Source: Linanthus parryae (lineage: Eukaryota; Streptophyta; Magnoliopsida; Ericales; Polemoniaceae). From it: a stretch of DNA of 64,000 nt. The notes beneath the pieces were generated by a model. That model saw only the letters and a program-made list of their open reading frames with translations, had not been told where the DNA came from and did not search any database. The stretch lies in the NCBI GenBank assembly GCA_023055425.1, contig JALGPY010000003.1, positions 76,855,491 through 76,919,490 of the forward strand, read 5' to 3'. Both the position numbers and the translations under genes were made by a program. Below are positions 35,594 through 46,394 of this stretch, one piece after another. Position 1 is the stretch's first letter. Every line of letters begins with the position of its first letter.

Positions 35594-37435
35594 ATGAGTA
35601 CTGTAGGTGTTGGTGGTTTCTCTCAGGGAAAAGATGCTAAGATATCTCCTCTCTTCTGTGGAGACAATTTTGTTCACTGGAAAGCCTTGATGAAAATGTT
35701 CACCATTGATAAAGACACAGAGCTTTGGACTAAAACTCAGAATGGTCGTCACACTTTCTATACAGAGAAAAACTCCCAAATCTGAAGACTCACTCTCTGC
35801 TTATGAGTCAGAACAATTTTCTAAAAATTATAAAGCTATCAATCTCTTATATTGTGCCTTGAGTGCAGATGAGTTCAACATATTCTCAGGTTGCAAGACT
35901 GCCAAGGAGATCTGGGATAAGCTTGTGGTGACTTATGAAGGAAACGACCAAGTCAAGCAAACCAAGATCAACATATATCTCAGGCAATATGAGCTATTCA
36001 AGATGAAGGGAGATGAATCAATCAGAGACATGTTCGAAAGAATCATTAACATTGTCAACAATATTGATTCATTGGGAAAACACATTTCCAATAAAGAAAA
36101 TGTCATAAAGATTATGAGAAGTCTTCTAAAGGAAAAATTGGAACCAAAGACTACTGTTGTTAAGGAAGCTCAAGATATTTCATCACTTCAACTTGATAAT
36201 TCGCAAGGAAAGCTCCTTACACATAAAATATCCATGAATGAAGTTGATGGAGAACTGACAGAATGTGTCAAGAACCTAGCTCTCAAGGAAAATGAGAATG
36301 AGCCATCTCAAAGCCTTGAAACTGAAGATGATGAAGACGATCCAATTGATTTGATTTCCAAAGCCTTGACCAGAATTCTCAAAATGAAGAAGAACTTTGG
36401 AAACAAGGACTTCAATAGAGACATACACAGATCCTCCAGTAGCAAAGACTACAAAGGTAAATCTTCTTCACATGGTAATAACCTAAAGTTATGAATTGCT
36501 TTGAGTGTTGTGATGCAGGACATTTGATTAGAGACTGTCCACACAAAAAGAGCAAAACATTTCAGAAGAAAGATCATGATAGAAGAAACAAAGCTATGAT
36601 AGCTTCCTGGAGTGATTCAGAAACCTCAAGTGACTCTGAATCTGAAGAAGAACATGCCAACCTATGCTTTATGGCCAAGCATGATGAAAGTTCTGAAAAG
36701 AAAATTGAGGTAATGGTAAACTGCTTGATTTCAAAACCAGAAGCCCTCTCTGATTATCTTAGAACAATGTTTTTAAATGAAGAGGACTATCTGAAAGAGA
36801 TTAGATTTTTGAAAGAAAAAGTTCAAGAGCAAGCAAAAGAAAACTTGCATCTTGTTTGTCTGAATCAGAACCTTGAAATTTCTCAGAAGAAAACTGAAAG
36901 TGATTTCAAGGCCTTGGAAACCAGTTTCAAAGCCTTGAAAACACAAATCAAGGAAGTAGTCACTGAGAACTCTCTTCCGAGTGACAGTATTGTAAATCTA
37001 AGACATCAAGTTGACGAATTGGATAAACATAAGACTACTCTAACTGATAAATTTCAAGAATCTAAATCAGCCAAAACAAAACTTGCAGGTTCAGAACACA
37101 ACCTGAACTTAATTCTTGGAGGTAGCTTAAAGTCTGTTCACAAAACTGGTATTGCATACAATCCAAATTTCCCCAGAAAGAACAATACCAGATTTGTGAA
37201 AGCTGGAAGTAGAACTTCTCCTAAATGCCATTACTGCAATAAGATTGGTCATATTAAGATGACTTGTCCTTTTAGAAGAAGAGACCTTCACATTATGAGG
37301 AATACTTTTCCATTTCAACTTAAAGGAAAAGTTAGACAGATTTGGATTCCTAAAGGGGTTGAACCACCCAACATGGTTGGCCCTGAATATGACTCTAAAT
37401 TCCACACTTGCTCAAACAGCTGGGTAAGGCAGTGA
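35594..37435 (+). pseudogene. Sirevirus-like Copia gag, disrupted
   Basis: The gag starts MSTVGVGGFS at 35594 and has the UBN2-type domain (GDNFVHWKALMKMF, then IWDKLVVTYEG, MRSLLKEKLEPK). A knuckle CFECCDAGHLIRDC follows, then an acidic Ser-rich stretch, a coiled coil of about 130 residues, and a second knuckle CHYCNKIGHIKMTC. Coiled coil plus two knuckles fits the Sirevirus lineage. Defects: about 11 bp lost near 35770 relative to the second copy, and a frame change at 36491 where a TTATGA overlap ends one frame and opens the next. The reading stops at 37435, just before a Gypsy insertion, so pol is absent here. Confidence 0.85.
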
Positions 37436-37456
37436 ATGGTGTTTCCAGGTTGTCAC

Positions 37457-40231
37457 TGCAACACCCCCCTTATTAAACAAGAGAGAATGCCTCCGCCCGA
37501 GGTGATGAGCCTAATTGGGAACGGATAAGGATCTTGGGTTCATATCTAGTACAACCATCGATAACATAAAACATAATATATTACAATATTCCAAATTAAA
37601 GATCTAAAACATTATTTTGTGATATGTAATGAAATACTACGTGATTTATGTTCTAAGTATCAAGTCTTCCCTATCTAGCTATGTCGTGAACGTTGCCCTA
37701 CCTCGATAGCCAACCTGGCGTTTTAAAATAGCAAAAGCCAGCGCAGTTTTTACAGAAAATGATCAGCACACGACTGAGTAAGCTAACACCCATAGCACGT
37801 AAAAAGATTATGAGACATATGACATGAATAACATATTCGCTAAGTAATAAATATCAATATGTGAGGGAATAACGTTCTCGTTGATTTGATGTGTGATACT
37901 TTGTAACGGTATCAAATTTCGTATTCCGACCCAAAGACGTGGACCATCTTGGGTAATCACTGCTAATAGCATTTCACAGTATCACTTTAAATCTCAAGAT
38001 AATAACTTTCACTTTTCTCAATGATAATATAATCGAGTCCATGAGTTCATTTTACCAACTAGTTGATACGGGGCGTGACCATATCCAATTCACAACCGCT
38101 TTCTCATAATGTGCAAAAGCACTACCATAACCAGAACTCAATCACATGAGGTTCGCATCACAGCGCCTCATAACAATAACATAATCAAAGGAGGTTCGCA
38201 TCATAGAGCCTCAAAATCTCGTAACAGTAACCAATCACAATATGTCAGAAATGTATTGTATCAGGGATATGGCACAAACCCACGCACAACAACTTCCACT
38301 TTACATAATTATGACTTTTTCTTACAAGATATCACAAGATGTAAATCGGGAGCTCCAAGTAAAGCCGGTGTGGCACAATTAACATAATAATCGACGTATG
38401 ATTGCGAGAGATATTCAAATTTGAGTAAAAATTGGTGTGCCACTCTTGGATAATTGTGGTAACGATTTCTAATTTCGTACTTCCAACCCAATGACGTTGT
38501 CCGTCTTGGGAAATCACATTTAAAAGATATATTTCAAGTTATTTCACAATAGAATTTACATGTTCGACTTTCGGATTTTTATTTAGGATTTGGATTACCT
38601 ATTTCATGCAATAATTCCAAAGAAGAGTTTTTCAAAACAAAAACGAGTAAAAAACTCAAATAAAACATGTATAGTAGTAGTTCGCAAATAACACATGTGA
38701 TACCCGAAATAATGAAAGGCACATGAGGCTAAGCATATTAACTTACCGAAATACAAAGCACGTCCTCGATGTAGTTTCTTCTACAAAATCGTCACCTAAA
38801 AGTGGAGCTTCTAACTGAAAACAACCTCAACCAAATTATGAAACAAACTATTCTAATATATATTCTAGCTCCTCTTTATTTTTCTGAAAAATATTTCCTT
38901 CTTTAATTGATACACAATATTTTCCCCCAACTAAATTTATGAAAAATAATAGTTATAAATAATAATCTAGAAAAACTAATTTTATAAATGAATTAGAAAT
39001 TAAAAACTATACTAAGTACCCCAAAAGTTTCTAAAATGTCAACTGCCTCGCCCCTAAGTTTTTGAAACTGCAAAATAACCCCCCCCAAAAAAAACTTTCT
39101 GAAAATTACATTTTAACCCCCCAAGCATGAACACTAAAACTTGCCGATTAAAACATAGATTCAAGGTCTTAAAACATGATTTAAATTACAAAAATCAATT
39201 TTGGGGAAGATTTACAACATACCCAGTCCAAAACTCTCAAGAAATGATGAAGAAACAGAGTGGGTTGAGGTCGCCGTCGACGTCGCCGAAGGTGAAGCTC
39301 GACGGGGTCTTCTCCGTCCGTGATTGGCCTCGGTTGAGGCCTCCTCTAGCTTGGTTGGACCTACAGGAGTTGAACGGTATTGGTTTTAGGGGATGGGTGG
39401 CTTTCGTTGAGCTCCGGCGAACTTCTCGCCGGAAACAATGGAGGTCTTCGGTGGGTTCTTGTCGACGCGCCTGTTGCTGCCTCTACTGCTTGTCAGAACA
39501 GAGAGAAGAGGGAGTGGGGGACAGAGAGGTAGTGAGAGATAGAGAGATGGTGGTGAGGTGGTGATGGCGTCGGGTGTGTCTTCTCGCCGGCGGCAGCGGC
39601 GGTGGTGGCTTGACCGCTGCCTACTGCTGCCACTGTTGTGCTCTGGCAGAGAGAAAAGATACAGAGGGAGAGATGGAGGGTGAGGGAGGAGAGAAGAGAA
39701 GTTGGAGGTGGTGATGGTGTGGTGGTGTTGGGTGGGTTATGCCGAAGGAGAATAAGGGGAAGAATTAAATAGAATGGGGAGAGGAGAGAGAGAGAGGTTG
39801 ACGGGGAGGGAGGGAGAAGAGAGGGAGAGAAAGTGTTTGTTGGAAAACAAAACAAAAGAGAGAGAGGGTGACGGGGATAGAGAGAGAGAATAATAAAGAA
39901 AAAGAAAAATTTGTTGGGGATGGGGGAGACAGATGTTGGGGAGTGGGAATAAAACATTATTTAATATTGATATTATTATAATAAAAGTTTTATAGTATGT
40001 ATACGGTATAAATACGTATAAAAGATAGTGTAGAATACGTATAGTATAAATACAAGTACGAGTATACATACCAAAAGTTTTTTAAAAGACAAATAATGCC
40101 CCCGTACAACAACTATTTTATTTTATCTAAAATTACAACTACCTCCCCACTAGCTATATATTTTCGAAAATAACTGATTAAACTTTACGAAAGAGTCGTC
40201 AATTGTATTCAGAAAAATACGGGGTGTTACA
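37457..40231 (-). repeat. 3' LTR of the short Gypsy element
   Basis: On the plus strand it runs from TGCAACACCCC to GGTGTTACA. It contains a GGTGG/GAGAG-rich stretch near 39.3-39.9 kb that creates open frames without recognisable content. Confidence 0.85.
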
Positions 40232-40556
40232 TCCTCCTCTTCTTAAAGAGAGCTTAGTCCTCAAAGCTAGAGCCGATAGGTCTCATAGAGGTTCTATGGT
40301 CAACGCGCAACACTTAATGTCTCGACTGAAAAACTAAATAGCAATGATCACAACAACACAGGTAATCACATAACAGTAGCAAATAGCAACTTCAGCAAAC
40401 CTGGCATATAAGGACTTAAGCTATCCCGCAATCCTCAGCTTGTTCAATTTTATTACCGGTTTTAGTTGCCCTATATCCATTTTAGTTTCGAAAAATCTTA
40501 TTTTGATTGAAACCGAAGGGTCGTACTAACTTAGAATCGTCGGCTCTGATACCAAC
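40232..40556 (-). other. 325-bp internal region with purine tract and primer site
   Basis: The minus strand begins after the 5' LTR with TTGGTATCAGAGCC (tRNA-Met type). It ends with GAGGACTAAGCTCTC and a purine tract before the 3' LTR. This is the bare minimum for reverse transcription. Confidence 0.8.
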
Positions 40557-42040
40557 TGCGACACCCCCTTATTAAACAAGGGAGAATGCCTCCGCCCGAG
40601 GTGATGAGCCTCATTGGGAACGGATAAGGTTCGTCGGTTCATAGCTAGTAAAACCATCGATAACATAAAATATAATTTATTACAATATTCCAAATAGACA
40701 AGTGATAACATTTGAAAAGATCTAAATACATTATTTTGTGATATGTGATGAAATAATATGTGATTGATGTTCTAAGCATCAAGTCTTCCCTATCCAGCTG
40801 TTTCGTGAACCTTCCCCCACCTCGATAGCCAACCTGCTGTTTTAAAATAGCAAAAGCCGATGCAGTTTTTATAGAAAATGGTCAGCAAACGGCTGAGTAA
40901 GCTAATACCCATAGCACGTAAACAAATTATGAGACATATAATAGGAATAACGTATTCTCTAAGTAATAAATATCAATATGTGAGGGAATAACGTTCTCGT
41001 TGATTTGATGTGTCATACTTTGTAATGATATCAAATTTCGTATTCCGACCCAAAGACGTGGACCATCTTGGGCAATCACTGCTAATAGCATTTCACAATA
41101 TCACTTTAAATCTCAAGATAATAACTTTCACTTTTCTAAATGATAATATAATCGAGTCCAGGAGTTCATTTTACCAACTAGTTAATACGGGGCGTGACCA
41201 TATCCAATCAATAACCGCTTTCTCATAATGTGCAAAAGCACTACCAAAACCATAACTCAATCACAGGAGGTTCGCATCACATCGCCTCATAACCATAACA
41301 TAATCAAAGGAGGTTCGCATCACAGCGCCTCAAAATCTCATAACAGTAATCAATCACAATATATCAATGTATCGTATCAGGGATATGACACAAACCCACG
41401 CACAACAACTTCCACTTTATATAATTACGACTTTTTCTTCCAAGATATCAAAAGATGTAAACGGGAGCTCCAAGTAAAGCCGGTGTGGCACAATTAACAT
41501 AATAATCGACGTATGATTGCGAGTGATATTCAGAATTGACCAAAAAGTGAGCGGTGTGCTACTCTTGGATAATTGTGGTAAAGATTTCAAATTTCGTACT
41601 TCCAACCCAATGACGTGGTCCATCTTGGGAAATCACAGTTAAAATATATATTTCAGGTTATTTCACAATAGAATTTAGATGTTCGACTTTTAGATTTTTA
41701 TTTAGGATTTGGATTACCAATTTCATGCAATACTTCCAAAAAAAGATTTTTTTTTTTAAAAAAAAGAGTAAAAAAATCAAATAAACATGTATAGTAGCAG
41801 TTCACAAATAACACACGCGATACCCGAAAGAATGAAAGGCACACGAGGCTAGGCATATTGTCTTACCGAAATCCAAAGCACGTCCTAGATGTAGTTCTCG
41901 TCTACGAAATCGTCACCTACAAATGGAGCTTGTAAACCTCAACCAAATTATGAAACAAACTATTCTAATATATATTCTAACTCCTCTTTATTTTTCTGAA
42001 AAATATTTCTTTCTTTAATTGATACACAATATTTACCCCG
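40557..42040 (-). repeat. 5' LTR of the short Gypsy element, truncated
   Basis: It matches 37457 to about 38935 and stops at 42040 where TGTACAAGG of the Tat-like LTR begins. The missing part would lie beyond the Tat-like element, which is itself cut at 53165. Confidence 0.82.
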
Positions 42041-44203
42041 TGTACAAGGAAATCCTCAAGAGAGATCCAAGTGTACACCTCAAGTAGGGGATGTGAACAC
42101 AGAGAGTTGTAAGTTGTGTGTAGGGAGAGGGTAAGCACTGGTAACTGCTCGAGAGAGAGAGACAGTAGGCAGAGATAGAGAGTAGTTGCTTAGCGTTCCA
42201 AGAACTGAGTGATATCTCGTCTGTAATGGAAAGCTACGATCCTATATATAGCGGGGAAGTGACCGTTGAGGGGATTAATGCATCATAAATGGTGGCTTAA
42301 TGATAGACCCCCAACGGCACGTTTGACCGTGTATATAAGAACCGTTACGTATCTCCCGCAAGTATCAGAGACCGTTATGAGATCAGCCGCATTGATGGGA
42401 CACGTAAGCCTAGAACCTCTCAGTCAGTTCCCAGATGTCGTGCGCGAGATAGGTTGTCGCACGCGCGCGACGGGCCTTACCCTAGTCTCCAAACCACTAA
42501 GTCCCTACAAGTCCCGTGTTGGTACGCGAGGGCCCTGTCTCGCAGCCCCCACGTGGACAAGCATGGGTAGTTGTCCGGTGTGTATGGAGCACAGCTCGGT
42601 GTGCCGGATTGCTGCCACGTGGCCATGATCTATCTGTCTGGAAAGCACTATCTACAATAGCCCCCTTTTGCGCGATTGTCAAGCGGGCGTCCTTTGTGAA
42701 GTCGCACAAAATCAGCCGTGCGTGAGTCCCACGCAGATCCTTTGTACTTTGAATTAGAATCCCCATAGCCCCCAGTCATAGCCATGATTAGGGATAGCAA
42801 TCGGGCGGGTTCCGTGCCAATTTTGGTAAACCCGACCCGACCCGGTCTAAAACCCGCGAAACCCGAAACCCGTCTCCGCCCGAAACGCATTAACCCCAAC
42901 CCGACCCATACCCGTAAAATCACGTACCCGACTCTATTGGGACCCGACCCGACCCTAAACCCGACGATCTGTTTACACGTTTTTGAACCTTACGCTCTAT
43001 TCTGTAGGTTGACATTGGCTCTGTTTCTTTTTTTTAGAATCCAATGGCTATGAACAAGTCAAACTATCCATTACGAGAGAGAGGGAGAGAAAAATTAGGA
43101 ACAAATTATGAGAGAGAGGGAGAGACAAAATAGGAACAGATTAGGAACAACTCAGTCCTGGAAAAAGGATTATCCATTACAGAGATATGAGAGAGAGATC
43201 ATGTTCTAAATAAAGGAGACAAATTAGGAAAAGATTTTTTACAAGTCAGTTTTGCAATATCAAAATGCATTAGAGAGAGTTTTTAGCAACTAATTATCAA
43301 CAAGTTAATGTTCAAAACAAAACAAAACAAACTATCCTATAAATTAGGGAGAAAGAGAAGTTAATAAAATTGAGAGAGAGAGAGACGGAATCGAGGAAGA
43401 TCATGGGTGAAGATTCGGAGGGAGAGAAAGAGTTTATGAAGAGATTGAGAAGATCATGGGTGAAGATTCAGAGAGAGATTTTCGGGAGAGGAGTGGATGA
43501 GGCAAGAGAACACATTGGATTTGAAGTATGAATGGAGGGTTTTGGGGTTACAGAGAGATAAATACCATGGAAACAGTTGGAAAAGAACAGAGCAAAACAG
43601 AGGTAATGAAAAACAACTGATTTTACCCACCCACGACTTCGGGTAAGTTCGGGTACCCGTGGGGCGCTGCATACCCGACCGGGTTTTAATCCAACCGCAC
43701 CCGAACCCACCCGAACCCGCTATTATATATGCCCGAAATAAACCCGAACGGGTACGGGTTAGGGCGAAACCCGAAACCTCTACCCGAACTGCCATCCCTA
43801 GCCATGATTGCCTAGGGTTTGGGGATGGCCGTTTAGCTTCTGACGAAGCGTGGCCACTGTCAAGTTAATCAAACGTCACCCAATTTTGCCTATTTTCGAG
43901 GCGAGGATAGTTGATAGGTCGTCAATTTTGTCGGATTCCGATGCATTTCTGACTCATCGAGTGTCAACAGTCGTGAATCCTCGAGGGTTTATTTAAGCCC
44001 TAACGTTTCTTCAAGAAGAAACTTTTCCATTGCTGTGCTTCTGAGTTCATATGCATCGGAGAGAGAACCCACAACAAGAGGCAGAAACTTTCGATCAAGC
44101 GATCAACTTCTTGAAAACTTTTCTAAGGCAATCCAAGCGCTCACTCGTGAAAAAGGTATCTTAATTTAAACTTGTGATTTTGAAATTGTAGTCAATTTCT
44201 GCA
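42041..44203 (-). repeat. Tat-like 3' LTR, interrupted by hAT element
   Basis: On the plus strand it runs from TGTACAAGG to TTTCTGCA. It is followed by pyrimidines that read AAAAAGGGGGGAAAGAG on the minus strand, a fitting purine tract. Without the hAT insertion it is about 1.14 kb. A TATATATAG word near 42243-42251 could serve a minus-strand promoter. The right-hand end is inferred from the purine tract only. Confidence 0.5.
42789..43800. mobile_element. Non-autonomous hAT element, 1012 bp
   Basis: The ends are TAGGGATAGCAATCGGG and, in reverse complement, TAGGGATGGCAGTTCGGG. The 8-bp target duplication GCCATGAT is perfect (42781-42788 and 43801-43808). An 8-bp duplication and TAGGGATG-type ends define hAT. 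Both ends carry clusters of ACCCGA words in opposite orientation, like the subterminal transposase sites of hAT elements. The middle is GAGAGG-rich and encodes no transposase. Confidence 0.93.
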
Positions 44204-44276
44204 GATACTCTTTCCCCCCTTTTTCTTCTGCCTGTGATTCGATTATTAGGATCTAGTATTTCTTTTCCTTTCGCAG
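44156..44276 (+). other. Putative leader intron of the antisense gene
   Basis: AAG then GTATCT at 44156 and TTTCGCAG at 44276 frame a 121-bp interval directly before the ATG at 44279. A TATTTAA word near 43990 could be its promoter, which would place the start of the antisense transcript inside the LTR. Confidence 0.4.
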
Positions 44277-44278
44277 GA

Positions 44279-46378
44279 ATGGCCCCCAAGAAATCGAACA
44301 AGGAGGCCGTTGAAGTGCAGGAGCTTCCCCGGAAATTTTGGTGCAAGGCTCCTTATCTGGGTGGCGATGATTTTTATTTGGCTATCATCCGGGGAGACGC
44401 TCCCCAAGCGTCTCTTCCAGTTGCTGCTTTCGAGTTGAAACCCGAACCAAGCAGGGAAGATTGGGATCTAGCTGATGCCCATGACGTGCAGAGGATCAGT
44501 ATTTAATTTGGTCTAGTCCCTTTCATTGACGTCTTTTTCTAGGATTTCCTAGAGAAGCTTGGCGGGATGGATGAATGGACCACCTTCATTCTTTGCAATT
44601 ATGAGGCGGTGTTAAAGCAAGCCGGGATTTTTAACGCAATTCGCGCGACCAAAGGTTTCAACCTCAAAGCTAACCAGGACATGCTAAGGGTCCTGTTTTC
44701 ACGTTACTCAAGGAGAACCTATACATTCCACTTTTCTTCTTTTGAGGCTGCGCCTACCCTCGAAGATGTGGAAAATATGTTGATGCTTTCGAGCATGGGA
44801 GCCTTTGATCCTCTGGAAGAATTAGTGGGTGACGAGGAACTTACCCTTTTTACTCAGATGCAGGAGCGTATTGTGACCCTGAATAAAGCCGCCACGCAAT
44901 GGGAACCCGGCGCAATTGAACCCTGCGGTACTTTCATGTCAGTTTCTTCTAGTGCGAAGAACATCTGGTCCAAATGGCTCATGTTTTCTTACAGAGACTA
45001 TGCCAAGTCCGCCATTATCCAGAAATTTCTCTAGGGCGATCCCAAAGCGGTGATTTTTGTTGATTGATAAGGACTCCAATGGTCACTGTGTGGCTTCCTG
45101 TGCATTTGGCTGTCACGTTTCCTCATAGACGGGAGTCCGCGTGACGGGGTCTTTATCCACGTGCTCCCACTTGCGGTGAAGCTCGCGCTTGGTCACAAAA
45201 TTTCTCTGGGGCCCCCTGTCTTGGGTTCTTTGTATTATCGTCTCGACTTAGCCGTTTCTCTTGTTTAGCAATCGCAGGGGAGAGTAGACGTGATTTCGTT
45301 TGTCAACATCGGTTTCTTGACCATGTGGGTTTTCGAACGATGGCCTTTATATGCTCCAAATCCCTCTCCTGTCTATTTGTGGAATGTGAAACCGAAGGAG
45401 GTACATATGTGTCCTCGTTCGTGGCGTTGGTTTGGTACTAAGAGTACCCGTCGCAACTTTTCCTTGGTGTGTGATGATGCCGAAATCTTTGTGGCCCGTC
45501 CCTATGTGGCGGAGTTAGAAGACATCGTTTATCTTGCGGACATGTATCCCGAGGTTGATACTCCTTTCCAGGAGAAACACATTACCAGAGGGTCCCGGCG
45601 GTATGGGCGATATGTGAATTGGTGCAGAAGAACTTATCTGCCCCCATTGGTTGAAAACACGCCTGGTGTAGAATCTTGCAATTATGAGCGGATAGCAGTT
45701 CATTTTGATCCTCTTCGCCTGACCTTTCAACTGGTTTATGATGCTGTCACGCCCCCCATGTGGTCCAAGTCTTGCTATAACGGATTTCTCTATGGGAAGA
45801 GCAAAGAACTGCTTCTCGTAGAACTTCCTCTAACTCAGCCTTCCAAAGGAAGGCAGGGCAAAATTTCTGCTAGTTGGGTGGCCTTTTGGAATACGGAGGT
45901 TCGTTGTTTGACCAGTCCTCAGACTCAGCTTCCGGTTGGTACGGCCCTCGCGCCTTTATCAAAAGACTAACCTTTCAAGGCTACTCTGACCCGAAGTACG
46001 ACCAATTATGGATACTACTCCTTGCTAGCTGAAGGCCATCTTTTCTCGGAGTTCATCCTGAAGGAGAAGACTACCGCCATTGAGCAGAACTCCGTTGATT
46101 CCAGGGTCCAGTACGCGCGGGACTTTCAAGCGGTATTATATGAACCTTCTTATCTCCTTGTTATTTTTCGTGTTGACTATAAACATCGTTCCCCTTTTCT
46201 CTTATTAGTGCTGCTTGAGACGCATTGCTTCGGGGGATCACAGCGGGGATTTTATCGGCCTTTGTCGCTTAAAGAAAAGTCAACAGCACCATCCTTCCAG
46301 ATAGGCCCATGGATGAAGAAGTCCAGCAGGCGGTTTCGGAGACTCTTGAGCTTTTCCTTGCTCCGGACGTCGAAGTGA
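44279..46378 (+). pseudogene. Plant mobile domain (PMD) gene carried antisense in a Tat-like element
   Basis: The first frame begins MAPKKSNKEA (44279 to about 44490). After a short GT-AG interval, FLEKLGGMDEWTTFI leads into the PMD core: RRTYTFHFSSFEAAPTLEDV, then HVLPLAVKLALGHKISL near 45.16 kb, and WVFERWPLYAPNP, MCPRSWRWFG and LPPLVENTPG. The parts from 44567 to about 46130 lie in one frame, broken by stops near 45032, 45063, 45266 and 45968, so as written it is not translatable without further splicing. PMD proteins (PF10536; MAIN and MAIL1 in Arabidopsis) are nuclear factors in silencing and genome stability, and related PMDs are known in Gypsy elements. Its function in the element is unknown. 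Confidence 0.75.
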
Positions 46379-46394
46379 CAAACAAAAGGAATGC

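Larger units (their letters stand above)
37457..42040 (-). mobile_element. Gypsy element with almost no internal region
   Basis: The LTRs are on the minus strand: 3' copy 37457-40231 (2775 bp) and 5' copy 40557-42040, cut by the Tat-like insertion. Only 325 bp lie between them, with a purine tract at one end (AAGAAGAGGAGGA on the minus strand) and TGGTATCAGAGCC at the other. There is no coding capacity, so it must depend on proteins from elsewhere. The LTR start TGTAACACCCCG groups it with Tekay/Del-type LTRs. Confidence 0.85.

Noticed and set aside
39127..39957. Frames on both strands with Ser/Pro/Leu-rich content
   Set aside because: This is the GAGAGG-rich part of a Gypsy LTR; no domain is visible.
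42497..43868. Several frames across 42.5-43.9 kb
   Set aside because: The ACCCGA repeats of the hAT element and GC-rich LTR sequence create them; no transposase motif is present.
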